In this document: in pieces, positions 33,126-46,537 of the stretch
How positions within the stretch are numbered: the first letter of the stretch is position 1
How the letters are laid out: each line of letters begins with the position of its first letter
NCBI GenBank assembly: GCA_030386875.1
Contig: CM059557.1
Span: forward strand, 56,250,514 to 56,314,513
Direction of reading: 5' to 3'
DNA length: 64,000 nucleotides
From: Morinoia aosen
Taxonomy: Eukaryota > Arthropoda > Malacostraca > Amphipoda > Talitridae
The notes under the pieces: model-generated
Databases searched by the model: none
Told to the model about the DNA's origin: nothing
The model's input: only the letters and a program-made list of their open reading frames with translations
Position numbers and translations under genes: made by a program

Positions 33126-34729
33126 CTGACACCTCAAGTTTGATGGGAACACCTGAGTCATTGTAGCGATTTTGTTAAAAATTATAGTATACTCCTTCAT
33201 ACGATCAATTGAAAAAATGTGGTATAAACACCGGCAATAAACTTGAATTAATCTAAAAAGATTAGTTAAACCCATAAATTAAAAAAATTATCTGAAAAAA
33301 CAGGCGTTAGATTAGCAATCAACAATATAATTGCTGTGGCATTCAATCAACTACACACTGAATTAAAAAATTAGCACAAATTTTGATTGGAAGATCAGCC
33401 GGTTGAACCCAAAATATCAAAATTATGATTCTCAAATGGATGGTCATCGTTAATACTATTTTTTTGAATGAAAAATTGAGGGACCTAGGTCAATTTTCCC
33501 CTGTGTTTGAAAGCCTCCTATCGCTGAAAAACTTTACACGCAATGGAAGCTTGAAAATGCTTGTTCGCGCAATGGAAGCGCGGTTTTGTCCGCGTAGGAC
33601 TGCTGGCAATTGTCACAAGTATATTTGCGCACAACAGAACGCGTATCAGCACATCAGGTGCTTCTCTTCGTTTTAAGAACGATTCAATTCTGCTTTAAAA
33701 TAAATTTTGGGAATGGCTTACCGAAAATGTTTTTCTAGTTTACACAGAACGGCACTCTTCATTATTTTCTGCGGCCTCCAACAGAAGTATTTGGAGAAGG
33801 AACTTTAGTTGAAGGGCAAAACAAATATGGCTCTGATAAAACTATTTCTAGTTTTCAATTTTTGTGCAAAAGTTACGAGGAGAAACCGTTTGCTTCTGAA
33901 CTCCCGTAAATAATTTATTTCCCCATGAAATAAGGAGGAAGTTCATGGATGCCCATATGTTCTGTGGATGTAGGTGACAATTACTGCAAAAAACTTCTGA
34001 AAAACGAGTTTTTAACCTCGTGGGAGCTTCTTTGTGAAAAATCGAAGTGTCAAATTTATTACTTATTTCTGTAACAATTACGTCAGACATCGGAAAGTAT
34101 ATCAACCACTTTAGCTGCTCTCAGGAAGTAAATATTATTATGAAACGCATTATAAAGTATTGAAATAATTATTGTCCGCTCTAGAAAATAATAAAATTGT
34201 CATCTAAATATCTTCAGTAAAATGCAGGTTTAAAATGAGCCGAAACAGTGCGTATTTACGTATGAAATCATCCAAAAATAATGGCGATAGTAGAAGATAG
34301 AGGAAAGCCAATAGCCAAGTCTACTCATATTTTCAAATTTGAATGTTACATTTGAAATACGAATCCTTGAGATTTAAGTCTAGTATTTCATCGTACTTCC
34401 TCTAGATTGACCATCAAGCACAGTTGACGATGTCCTACATATTTTATCCAAAATTGAAGTTTTTGCTTCTTCTACATGTGGATAAGTGTAAAGAAATTTG
34501 TTCCCAAAGCTGCACACATCTAACGCGCATTTTTTGCGGAATACACGCCGAAGATGTAGCAATTTGCTCTATGCGATTTGAAATACTAGAAAATTTTTCA
34601 TTTTGCAGCAAGAGAACATATTTGCTTCAGTATCTCTACGAAACATATTAATTGAAATTCAAGGACGTATCTCCGGCGGATTAAGGACGTGAGGGTCGAT
34701 TATGTGCGTTTGATAGGCTGGTCAGCCTG
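33126..34729. other. Unannotated stretch
   Basis: AT-rich with short ORFs and no recognised motif or repeat. Confidence 0.45.
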
Positions 34730-34819
34730 CTCTGCCTTAACACTCCCTTTACGCGCTCTTAACTATATTCAAAGCTCTGCCTTAACACTCCCTCTACGCG
34801 CTCTTAACTATATTCAAAG
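34730..34819. repeat. 45-bp tandem duplication
   Basis: Two copies beginning CTCTGCCTTAACACTCCC at 34,730 and 34,775, with a single difference noted (CCCTTTACG versus CCCTCTACG). The high identity suggests a recent duplication. Confidence 0.92.
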
Positions 34820-34929
34820 GGTTTTTGGAAACGATTTTTCCAGCACCAAAACTTTTTGTAGATGGTTGAAGAAATTTTCTCCAGGAAGTGAAAGCCTTGA
34901 AAATTAATTAAATATAGGGGCATTAAAAT

Positions 34930-35580
34930 AAGACATACGTCATGAGGGAGAATTTCAATGCTATGGTCAATCGATAAGCAAGAATAACGGACCGAAAAAT
35001 ATCATCTAAACTCCACACATCTTGCCCAACTGTTTCTTGACACTCGACGAAAGATAGAAAATAATTCCATATTGGACAAACTAGCTTGTTCCAAGTTGAC
35101 TTGGTGAGATTCAGAGAAATAGGTGCTCCACAGAGGGTTCTACATTGTTGTCTCGAGAGGAAAAAGAAACATTTTTTGCATCGACTCAATTCATTTGATG
35201 AGAACCGAACACTCTTCGATAGCAGCAATAGAACAGCAAGATTCGATGGTTATGAGTCACCGCAACACTACCCATAACCATCGTTGCACCCGAAAGAGTT
35301 CATGCTCAATGCACGGTATTCTGTTGAGGGGGTTATTCGTTATGTATTTTTGTAACAAGGAAAAACTACAACAGCAACAACTTTCTGTTAGCTGATTGAT
35401 CGGGTCGATGAAAAATTTAAAAAGATGTAACCCAGACTGGTTAACAGATATGACCCAATTCCACTTCACGAAAATACTTCAAACTTCTCACAACACAGAC
35501 TAAAAGTTGTAAAATTTAAATTGTGGTATCTTACAACATCCACCTCATTCACCTCTTATCTTTCATTTACATATATAGAA
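34930..35580 (+). pseudogene. Decayed mariner transposase
   Basis: Plus-strand frames show GAPQRVLHCCLERKKKHFLH and FDENRTLF, matching the mariner blocks for the helper region and the first catalytic aspartate (family pattern VTGDEKWI). They continue with ESPQHYP, SLHPKEFM, VEGVIRYVFL, the TTTATTFC-type region, ALVNR-like RLVNRYDPIPLHENTSN (second aspartate of the HDNARPH motif changed to E) and QHPPHSPL in place of HPPYSPDL. Several frameshifts and stops are needed to join these. The element ends are not clear. The opposite-strand ORFs over this interval are shadows. Confidence 0.8.
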
Positions 35581-35690
35581 CCTTACATTCACGATGAACA
35601 CACTTAAATAAAGAAGAAGTAACTATCTTTCATTTAAATATTTCGGAATTTTATTCACAATGAACATAACCAAATAAAAAAGAAGCAATT
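35557..35690. repeat. 67-bp imperfect tandem duplication
   Basis: TATCTTTCATTTA starts both copies (35,557 and 35,624); they share TTCACRATGAACA and AAATAAARAAGAAG. It lies at the 3' end of the mariner remnant. Confidence 0.7.
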
Positions 35691-35958
35691 GAAACGTTCA
35701 GACATGTATCCGAATAAATTCTTTAAATGTGCAACACATGCTTTAGGAGAACGTCAGACAAAAGCTATCAATATATCATCTATCAGTCGCTCAAGTACCA
35801 AATAAATACCAAAAACTTTCAAACAACTTGGTATTATTCATTTCTACTCCAAAGCTTCATATGATACAACTTAATATTTCAATAGGTATTCATATGTAGA
35901 TATGTTTTTAAAAATATATTTTAAAATACATTTTTAACTCAGTATCATGAAGCTATTT

Positions 35959-36228
35959 TCAATCACAACCTTGCGTGTTTAATTTGAATTTGGAGGCTGA
36001 AAATACTTTGAAACGATCATCATTTTCTCTTTTTTCATTCTTCGGAAGTTTGGTCCTCGGGAACGCAGGTCGGAGCACGCGTACACCGAATCTTTCGTAC
36101 GGGATGTTCAAAAACTGTTTGAACTCGTGTGTCATGACCAACGATGCTCTCTTACCACAGTCCTCATCACATAAACTGCCTCTATTGTCTCCGAGTAGCC
36201 AACTGGGAAGTAGCTCATCTAAATTCAA
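35959..36228 (-). other. Possible orphan coding exon
   Basis: An open minus-strand frame of about 89 codons with fairly protein-like composition (for example SWLLGDNRGSLCDEDC, THEFKQFLNIPYERFGVRVL). It has no in-frame ATG near its 5' end. On this strand a TGAATTTAG acceptor-like site precedes it, and a good donor, GTAAGA, lies after GAGGACTGTG, so a small spliced exon is imaginable. I recognise no domain, and the overlapping plus-strand frame is also open, which weakens the case. Confidence 0.2.
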
Positions 36229-36825
36229 ATGTTTCTAGCCATAATTATGCGCCAAGTGCACAAATTTTGATCTTAGATGCAAATCTAAGTATATACGAAA
36301 ATTTTAGATATTAACGGATAAAATTTATGAAGCATGGTGGATGAAGAAACGATACGATAGTATGAACCTAATGAATACTGTATTATTATTCAGTATTCCT
36401 TCACTATTCACTTTCAAATAAGTTAGAGATACGTTGTTTGCTACTTCCGTAGAGGCATTACAGGAATTCTAGAAGATGAACGAGCTAAAAACCGCGACGC
36501 GTCGAGAGCGGTTGGAGGTGTCTCGCAGCGTCAGCTTAGTTACAGTTGGTGGCGGTGGAGTGTCAGTTCTGTTCTTCAAAGAATATTTGTATCCTGTAGC
36601 TCATCCAGAGGAGGGGGGAGGCACGGGAGCCTTGGTTCTCCCCGAAATGTTGAGCTGGGGGCCAGTTTCAGTCGCCGTTTTTAAGTAAAAGAATAAAAAG
36701 ATTACGGAAAACTAATGTTTGGTGCCCCAAAATTATTTGTCCAAGATCCTGCTCCCCCCTTACGCTTAGCTTTTTGCTTTTAGAAAAATCATCACGCTTT
36801 TGATAACCTCCACTGACCAGTGCAA

Positions 36826-37190
36826 ACATCGACCGTTTCAGCTATGAGCTTTTTCAGTCATTGAAGGTTTCGGCAGCTGAATGTTGCAGCTATTGATCAT
36901 TCAGCCATTAATCATTTCAGTCATTGACCGTTTCAGTCATTGGCTGTTTCATTCATTGAAAGTTTTCGCCATTAACTGTGTCAGCCATTGACTATCTCAA
37001 CCATGCACCATTTTAGCCATTGACCATTTCATCAATTGACCACTTTAGCTAATAACCAACTTAGCCTTTGACTATCTCAGTCATTGACCAGCTAAGCCAT
37101 TCACTATCTCAGCTACTAAGTTCTAGGCTATCACAGCAATGTACTACTTCAGCTGTTGATCGTTCCAAACTCTGGTCGTTTCAGAGACAG
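36826..37190. repeat. Degenerate 18-bp minisatellite, second array
   Basis: Imperfect repeats of CAGTCATTGACCGTTT/CAGCCATTGACTATCT type, the same family as 32,866-33,125. Confidence 0.8.
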
Positions 37191-37450
37191 GCCTTTTATC
37201 ACCCACTGAATATGCTGTGATACGCATTTTGAAGCAATAAAAGATGAAAGCATCGAAAAATTCCATTTGAAAAACTAAAACAGCATGAAAACTTCACGTT
37301 ATTTCATCCAAAATTGCGATATTCAAATTCACTGAAAAAAACAAATGTTTAAAGGAACTCTAAGGTTTCACGCGCAGGATATAAAAGCTTGTTTTCAGGT
37401 TCAAACTTTAGTAATCAAGTTCGTTTTTCAATACCGCTATTCCTTGCGAT

Positions 37451-37648
37451 CAGTTGGATCAATAATGCTAGTTCCAGACAGGAAATTACCAAGTCGTGAT
37501 CTGTTGGATCAATAATGCTAGTTTCAGACAGGAAATTACCAAGTCGTGATCTGTTGGATCAATAATGCTAGTTTCAGACAGGAAATTACCAAGTCGTGAT
37601 CTGTTGGATCAATAATGCTAGATTCAGACAGGAAATTATCAAGTCGTG
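37451..37648. repeat. 50-bp tandem repeat, four copies
   Basis: Units begin at 37,451, 37,501, 37,551 and 37,601 with CWGTTGGATCAATAATGCTAG and continue to AAATTACCAAGTCGTGAT. The two middle copies are identical. There are no unique spacers, so this is not a CRISPR-like array. Confidence 0.95.
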
Positions 37649-37979
37649 CGTGACAATTTCAAAATTTTCGCATGAACGAAATATTTTTCAATCTCAATAT
37701 TTTTTCACAAAATTGAATTACTCGTGTGGAGATGGAGCTTGATTGAGGTAGCCCACTGTTCCTCCTACTCGCAATTATAAGAACACCAACGCTTAGCTCA
37801 TGCTCGTTTTAGAAGACAACTAAAAAGGGCTTTACGAGGGAACTGGGAATCCCCTCCTTTTTAAATTCCTTCCTCAGTTAAAACGAGACTTGGAACAGGG
37901 GCAGGAAAGTTAACATACTCCTGAACCCTCCACTTAGCTATTTTTAGCATCCTTGGGTGCAGTGTAAATCTAAAAAAAA

Positions 37980-40900
37980 GGAGATCGGAAGTTTGATGTT
38001 AATGTGTTGAGTGACAACGATGAATGGGGAGGGTAATTGTGTTTATGGAGGGGAGATGGATTGATGAAAGAAGGGTGAAGGGTCGGGAATGAGAAAAAGA
38101 TAAGCAAGAAAAGGTGTGGGGGTGCTTTTGAAAGAGGAGTGAAGGAACTGTGTTATGGAAAGGAAATGGTGTCATCGAAGTTGTTGTGTTTGAAAAATAA
38201 ATTGAGGCGTGAAATGTGGATTTTTAATGGGCGAATGGGCAAAGAAGAAAAAATAAGGACGAAAAGCTGTATGTTTTTGAATTAACTTATCAGTGATTTA
38301 GAGAGCGGTTTCGAGAAAAATATGTTTGTTACATTGATGGGGGACTCGAATACAGCAGTAGGAGATGAGGTGCATGGAGGATGGCGTAGTAGGTGCATGT
38401 GTATAGGATGCCACGTAGGAATGTTAATGGGGAGCAGAGAAGGAGATTCGAAATGAGAATTAGCTCTGACTTGCAAATACGTCGGTAAAAATTAAGACAT
38501 ATCGAAGTATACTTGAATAGGAGTGGATGGTGGAGGATTGGTTGGTAGAGCATTGATGGACTATAAAATCAGTAAAAAAGGAAATGAAATGTCGTGTTGT
38601 GGATGCATATTTGTGTAAAGGTGACGTAAAGATTTGAGATGGGCCTGATTATTTTCTACTGGGCAGTTGTTGCGATGCAGAACAATAATCACAATTTTTT
38701 CAGAGTAAACAAGAAATAATACAGCTGAAGGAAAAGGAGTTTACAACTAGAAACCCAATTTGTCTTTCATAAAGTTTCCAGTTAATGCTGCGCGATTCCT
38801 AAATTCACGCTACAGCCTGAGGGATGTACAAATGAGTGCAAATGAATGAAACCGAAGTAAATGAAAACACTCAGCTTTGGTTCGAAGAGAAACCTCGGAC
38901 GCATCGTTGGCAGAACCGGAGGAACGATTTTTGTTGACTCAGGTAGAAATATCAGTGCTTTAATGTTGATTTTATCAACACCCTTCAGCGCATCAGGCAG
39001 GAAGCCAAGGAGTCAGTGGCTACCACGTCGAGCACTTATTACAACAAATTCATACAAATTGTTTAACACTTCACGAGGGCGTCTTTGGTGGGAACTATGA
39101 GCAATCCCTCATGATGGAAGGCAAAGCCCAATGCTCTCGTTTTCATTGATATTCAGCGTTTAAATTCCACATAGAGATTCTGTGCGGCTGCCACAACCTT
39201 AGGATGAAGCGCCAGGAATTATTTTCTGAGCGATTAACCCAGCCGATTATTTTGACGTACTGCTCTTGACTGAGTCAATACGCTAGTGGATTTGTAAGTT
39301 AACCACCTACAGCTGAGCAAACTCGAACGGTCGAGGTATGAGAAAATAAACAAACCACCCGTATATATCTTGATATCTTCCTTCCCACTGCCCTCGGCTG
39401 AGCTAACAAAGCCCGGCATTCTAAAGTCAACTTACTAGTCACATGCACTTATTTAACGAGGTTTGAGTAAATATCTAAATCCTCCTAACGTGCACGAAAT
39501 TATACCTAATTGAATCAATAACCCAAAAATGAATTACTCTTTCAAAATCGTTGTATATAATACCAAATTCTGTCGCAAGACAAAAAAAGTAAAGCTTAAA
39601 GATTTCTTGAATAGCATTTCTCAGAGATCACGAAGGCTTTGAGGAGAGGGGAATGCAAGCTAGATGAAAGACGCGATAAAAGAAATGGATGTAAAAATAT
39701 ATTAAAGGTACAATACTAACGGAGGGCAATTGAATGTTGGAAATGATAGCGAGACAGTGACTGCAGAGGCAGAAGAGGGGAAAATGCTCTAGTTGGTTGG
39801 TAACGAGAAATGAAGCAGTGAAAATGAACGAAAGCAGGAAAGGCACCAGGGGTGAACTGATCCATGAGTAAATGATTGGAGAGATGATAAAGCAGAGGTC
39901 TACTGCATGGTTAGTAAAGTTGTCGGAAGTCTGCTTCACCACGGGAGTAGTTCTAGAGAATTGAAAGTGCATGTGTGGTGTCCTTGTACCAGAGCAAAGG
40001 TGGTATCAAGTGTCAGTGTTGTAGTTTCAGGGATATTAGCGTGTTAATTTAGTATAGTTTGTAAAGTATAAGGAAGATTACTGAATAATAGGAAACTAGA
40101 TGGTACGGACTATGCTGTAAGGGAGGAACAGTGGGGTTTTAGACAAGGTATAGGATGGGCGATCGGATGTTTACTGTACGGCAGGTCTGTGAAAAATTTT
40201 TTGCTAAAGGGCTGGATGAGTGTTAGCCATGCATGAGTTACCTGTGAAAACGCGCATGGTAGAGTAGCTGTGTGAGTTGATTGAATATAATGGACTGTGG
40301 TTAGATTACTGAGTACAGTCAAGGGCTTTATGCTGGTTTTAAAATTTCGGTTGGAAAATGCAATGAAGGAATTATGTTGTGCATGCTTGGAGTGCATTTG
40401 CCATGGGCTTGAGGCAAGGATGTGTTTTGTCACCGTGGTTGTTTAAATGTACGTATATGGCTGGTTTTGTGAGAGAAGTGAATACTTCAACATTATGAAG
40501 TGAGGCTGAATTTGTAGCAGCGGATTGAAGAGTATATGAGTTGAATCAGCTGTTGTTTCCTGATGATACAGTTTTAGCAGCAAATTCAGTTAGTGAGACA
40601 GGAAAGACATGTTGCAGAATTCGGAGATGTACATATGTAAGAGAGAGAGGAGTTCAAAGTAAACATCAAAACGAGTGAGATTATAACGAGTTCGAGGCAT
40701 GGAAATTTGGGGGAACTGGATGTGTGGTTTGAGAGGAAAGCATGGGAAATAAATGAATTCTTTTAATTACTTCAGGGCGTGCATTACCGCCGGTTTGCAG
40801 AGGAGAGGTGAATCGGGAGTCAGAAAAAGTCATGAGACGAAGAGGGCGTTGAAAGAAATAGTGAAATGTAAACGACTAGGCATGAGTTCAAAAAACAGGT

Positions 40901-41360
40901 TGCATAAGACAGTGATTGTACTCTGTAGTGTTTGAAGCTAAGCGATCGAGGATGAATGTATTTGAGATAAAGTACTGAAAAGACATGGTAGGTGTAACTC
41001 GTCTAGATGGAGTGAGCAATGAAGTCGTTCGAAGGGTCGTCGGTGTGGTTGAGGAATTGAATAGAAAAGTTAACAACATGAAAGAAGTTTGGTGATGTGG
41101 AGAGAGAGAATGAAGGAAAGATGATTGGTGAAATGAGTGATGGAGCCAGGAGTGTGGGTAAAGACTGTGAGGGGGTGACAGAGATTTGTATGGATGGAGG
41201 GGATTCAGGAAGCGTTACGCATCAAGGAGGTGTCGGTTGAAATAGTGAGAGCGCTTTTTGTCGCTATAGAGAAACGAGCATGTTTCCGAGTCGTGACATC
41301 TAGAGCAGCGAAAAACTTTGGTATAGGCAGTAGAGTTCTGGGGCGCGGAAATCATAACTC
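37980..41360 (+). pseudogene. Decayed LINE (non-LTR retrotransposon) ORF2: endonuclease and reverse transcriptase
   Basis: In broken plus-strand frames the order is that of a LINE ORF2. Near 38,290-38,400 comes an apurinic endonuclease block, SGFEKNMFVTLMGDSNTAVG (GD-x-N motif). Reverse transcriptase follows: ALVKLSEVCF-like text near 39,900, SGVLDKV (from a QCGFR-type motif) near 40,130, then GLRQGCVLSPWLF near 40,410 and LLFPDDTVLAA near 40,550, where the catalytic FADD box has become FPDD. The C-terminal part near 40,960-41,060 reads MVGVTRLDGVSNEVVRR, and near 41,190 WMEGIQEAL in a shifted frame. About 38,780-39,590 shows no LINE motif and may be an insertion or decayed linker. Many stops and frameshifts rule out activity. 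Minus-strand ORFs at 39,628-39,972 and 40,110-40,433 are antisense shadows. Confidence 0.85.
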
Positions 41361-44300
41361 ACCATGACAAGGTGATAGTAAACCAGGAAATTCTCTTAAG
41401 CCTGCGATATAGCGACGCCTCCGAGAAAGGTCTAACATTTATGATGAAGATGTGTGATGGGTGCATTAGGGGTGTGGGTGGAATTATTGAGACTCGTGTG
41501 TCTCTACCAGTTTCAGGGGAGGAAGGGAGATTTGGAATTCAGATAGAAATTTAGAATGACGGGTAAAACCTCGATTGACACTATTAAAGAAATTTTTTTG
41601 GAGAAGTTTCCCATTCCTGCACCACAGCGTCATTTTGCTCTAAAATATTAGTCGACTCCTGTGTAGACTTTGGAGCTGTCGCAGGTGTACTTTTGATAAT
41701 GTTAGCCTTTCACTGGGCTGAAAAGTTGAAACTACATATAAGGAGTCCGATAGTTTTTCAGTAAAATGTTAAATAATGTTGTGTTTTATTTATTTTTATC
41801 TTTCAAAAGCCAGTCATATCAGATTTTTTTACTCATCAACCAAAAATTTGCTTATGTGGGACCTTAAAACAAATGAAATGCGGCACTACTGAGGGTGTTA
41901 AGGCTGAAATTCAAAAATATTCATCGACTCTAATTCCACATCTTACCCTCTCATCATTAAATTTTAAATACAATTAACAATACAGTCATCTAGCATGCTG
42001 GTCACACCAGTGCCTGAAACCGATAAGTGAGGATGAGAATCTTTCTGCAATTGAAACATTATAAGCACCTGTTGCACGAAGTACCTAAATCATCCGTTTT
42101 CTCGTTCTTGGCTGTTTCTGTTGCCGTTTATGACGCAACTATTGCGTTTCTCTACGTTTTGCGCCTGCGTACTGGCCTTCATAATCCAGCACCGAAGAAT
42201 TGTGTTCCCAGTTCGTTCTTCATCTCGTGAAGTGGCTTCAATCTTCATTACGGGGCGCGGTAGAAGTCAGTTAGCTCGGACTCGTCCTGCTACCAAACAA
42301 GCTGCTTTGTAAATCCTCATCTTAATAATCGCCCAGCAAATAATCTTGTCTCATAAAATCGGCCAAAAGCAATGACTCGGAGGCCCAAATTTTAGATGTT
42401 GTAGATGTGGAGGTTCATTGTAAGTTTATAAAAGTTGACTAAGAATGACAAAAGTCACACGGGTGATATAAAGTCATACATAGGAAAGCCTTTCGCAACG
42501 TATCCATGTCGATTTGGGAGAACTTAACTTTACCAGTTGTAGCGCCAAGGCACCGTAAATTGTTTGAATATCCGGCCCTTGCGAGCACGGGTGCTGTGTA
42601 ACGTACCAGCACCGGTTGCAAATTGCTTCTCGTGAGGGTTACGAAAGAATGTTAATAATCCGTGTGAAGACTTAAAATTACTTTTACTTAGGAATAGATT
42701 ATTTAGCTCTTATTTAAATTGGAGCAGCTGTTGAGCAAAAGCAAGAACAATTGATACATATATATATATGTATATATTCACCCAATAATTTCTTTCACGC
42801 GTATTCCAGGAACTCGATTTGCTCTGAGTTCTGTCTGTAAGTTACTGGTGACATTTTTCGCTGCTGAACAGAAAGAGGAACTTATTTTTTGCAATCACTT
42901 CAAAATTTTCATCAAAAGAATTGTCTTCTGATGAGTCAACTAGACGTGCACTGTGTTATACATATTTTTGCTTATTTTTGAGAATGTGTTAAACCTATCC
43001 TTTCATAACGAAAATTGAAAAAATGCATAATTTTTCGATTGATTATAAGTTAGTTTCAGACTCCCATACCACAACAAAGATGTTCAAAGGGAGGAAGGAT
43101 GAAGGCACTATTTAGTATGGAGTTATGGGAACGTGGAATATCTATCTAGAAGGTGTGTTCCCTCACAGGATTTCGTGCGCTTAGAAACAGTAAGTTGAAA
43201 ATGATGGGTAAAAAACAGGATGAAATTTGAAGAAGAAAGTAAGAGGTGCTGAAAACAGGACAGCAATGAACCAAAAAAAAGTTGTCCTTAACAAATAAAC
43301 AATTATTTCAACAAAACGAAGGCCCATAATAGCTAACTCTGACCTCGGGACCTCACATTTCCCCCTGGGACTGCTAATTCCCATAGAAAGAAAAAAAATG
43401 CATAAATGTTATTGTCATTAAAAGTTAGTCTGTTTTTATTAAGGCTTTGTTTACTGCTGGTAAATTCATTGAAAGGTTAAGGTAAAAACTCTCACTTTTG
43501 GCTTTTACAATGTTTAATAACTGGTTCAAGATGGAGATTGAAATCTTCAAACTTTGAGGTTAGAGTTTGAAAGGCAATCCATCTCAACCTGACGTTTCTC
43601 TCGAATTCGATTGTGTGCTGTCCTTCTTGCTCAATACCCCGCCAAACTTAGTGTACAGGCCTTGCTCAACAAGAAGCATACCATGCCATAGACAACACGA
43701 TTCATTGGATGGTGTTCGTGCTATTGTAGCAACTCCGTAACTCTCTGTATGTTTCTATGTTCATCAGAAAAACAAACGGAATATCCAAATGAAACTGCAC
43801 CAATAAATTTTCATCCTAGAGAACAACACACTTTAGACTTCGCTGTGAATCATCAATGAACTGTCTAATTCAGTAGAATTGTGGATTAGAATACCTAATT
43901 CCTTCGATAAGCCTTGAACGTCGTGGCTATGTACATGCTGTCACTTTGAGAGCATGGCAAAAATAATATTTCACTAGTTCGAAAATACGATTCCTTTGTT
44001 CATTGTCCAAGTAAGTTTTTCTGATTCAGTCTTGATGCTAGAAGCTCAAGAACTTTAAAGATACGTCCAAGGCACTCATTCATGCTGAATAACTTCATCA
44101 CCTACTAAAATGAATCATCCCCAAATTCAAAATCTGCTTCTTTTCTGTCACTTCTAGACGGGGTAGTTGAACGTAAACCAGCTCTGGGGTTTCAGTTTAA
44201 TGAAGCACTGGTTATGTAGCTGGAAGTATGATGGCATATTTGTCATTATTTTTACTTTCAACATTACATGTTGAATTTTCTATAGTATAAATTTACACCT

Positions 44301-46537
44301 GTGGTGATCCCATTGATCTTCCCAAGCCTTATTTCAATCGCAAATCTCTTGTTCCGATATCAGGAAACTCTCGAAACGCACCTCTTGAGGGGACCAAAGT
44401 CTTAATTACCTTCCCCACAGAGGTTAACTTCAAGATGTACAAAAATACTTTTCTGGCAAATACCCTGTTATTTGTTCTGCACTCAGATTGGTGAAACTAA
44501 ACTGCGGGCTTAACGAGACGAATCCGGGCTATTTTGGCTGTTACGACTATGAAGTACTTACGTGAGGCAGGTCGTGATCGGAAACGGAAGTGACTGTAAA
44601 CATAAAAAGATTATTTGAAATGTTATGTAGGCTAAATGTTTTCAGTATGGGGTATTTACCAGAATTTATATTACTAGTTTTAATTTTTAATATAAACCTA
44701 GTAACTCTCAATCTAATAAGCTTGTAACTTAACAACAGATTGTTACTTTGACTTTAATCAGACTATGTGTCTTATTCCCAAGGGCTATGCAATGCAGTTC
44801 TGATTTTTTTGCAATACAGTGCTAGAAAAACATTTCGCGTGCAAGAAATTTAAAAGCCATGGTTTTGGAAAAAATGTACGTAGTGTAGCTTACATCAACA
44901 TCAAATGATCACAAATTTCTTTCACAATTTCACCTACGTGTTATTGCAACAATTTTTCTTAATAATTCATCGTCTCAACAAAACGTGTTACAAATAAGAA
45001 ATGCGATTCATTTAGTGTATGAAATTACAGATGGGTCTAGCACACAATTTTTTTAATTTTTCTCTTTCTACATATAAAATTCCTTCATTCCGTTGATTTC
45101 TCTTCGCCTAAATATAATGTAAAACAGTTAATGTGGACTAGGAAGAGGAAAAATTATCTAACGTACAGCATGTGCGAAAACGTGGTTATCCACATTGCAC
45201 CGTAGCTGAGGGACTCGATACGATGAGAACCACTTGGGAATGAGTTCCTGCATGCCCTGCAGCTACAAATAGTGTGCAGTAAAAGTGAACTTTGCCTTCT
45301 AGCCCCCACGCGCGGTAGAGATTTGAAAATCTCCGAGAAGCTTCACTGGCGGATAGGCACAATCATGAACAGATTTCTCATAACCCCGGATTATCAATTT
45401 TTCATTCTCTTTGCATAAGAACTCGTCTACAGAACAAATATTATTTCCTCCTATGAGCAAGCTCTGTTTATGAAAAAGGGGTTTTCTATATGCACTCTCT
45501 TCAATTTTTGAACATGTACTTCGGTAACTTGGAAAAAACTAAATTTGTACTTGGGCCAAATTACATTACGTTGTGTTCGACATCTGGATGATCCACGTTT
45601 GTTCAGAGTAATATATTCACAGAGCTCTGCAGTGCGAAAAAGGTTTTGAAATTTACAGGTTTAATTATTTCTGCAAGATTTCTTGAATGTACCAAGAATT
45701 TGCATCGTAGAAAAAATTAATAAATGTTTGGGTCGTGGTTACTATTTCTGATCTACCTTGACAGTTTTTATTTCCAGGGAATGGCTTCCATTGATTAACC
45801 ATGGCAGTTGGTATTGCGTAAAAGTGATTTGTAAGTTTTTGTAAGACCTAGAACTTCAAATCGCTTCACTAATAGCTTCAGACATGGCTATAGGCAATTT
45901 GATGACTTATAGTTATTTTCCATCCGAATTCAAACACAGTTTTCTACTTACTACCGGGTTTCAACGAAATATGAGCAGTTCTATTCCTGAATAACTGATT
46001 ATCCTTCCTTATTAGAAATGTTCAGCCTGCGTAGCACAGAGAGTACGCCTGAAAATTGTGTTCAAATTTTTCTTAGTTGCCTCCAAGCCTGTGAAATATG
46101 ATAGCATATTTTTTAGGGTAGAAATTTTCACTGAATTCGTAATACCTAATTGGACGTAGGACGCTTGAAAACCAGTTTCTTTGAGAGAAATTCCTTTTTA
46201 ACGACCAGTTTAAATAATCTTAGATAAAATAGTCGTGTATAATTCGAATGTTGAATGGAAACAAAGACAATCAAATTCTGTGTGCCACAAAATGAATAAC
46301 TGTCCCAAGGAAATAAATTAACAAACTGAGCTGTGCCATCTAACTTGAGGGTTTGGTGCTCGTGAGACCTATGATCAAACAGAACATAAATTGTAGCCGG
46401 TGACTACACATGAAAGGACTACGACATTGATGTTCACTTACGCGCAAGCAAAGTAACTGATTCAAACGGAAGCTAATCAATTGAGGGGCAAAAGGGTAGG
46501 TAGCGCAATACTTCTAGAGAGAAGTTTTTTGACCACA
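41361..46537. other. Unannotated stretch
   Basis: No gene recognised over about 5 kb. A short TA/ATATGT run lies at 42,755-42,775. The minus-strand ORF at 42,439-42,621 looks mildly protein-like but has no family motif. Nothing else stands out. Confidence 0.4.

Noticed and set aside
37451-37648. Regular 50-bp repeats suggestive of a CRISPR array
   Set aside because: Repeats are contiguous without unique spacers and the DNA is clearly eukaryotic.
39628-40433. Long minus-strand ORFs of 114 and 107 codons with hydrophobic stretches
   Set aside because: They are antisense to the LINE reverse transcriptase remnant, whose plus-strand motifs are recognisable.
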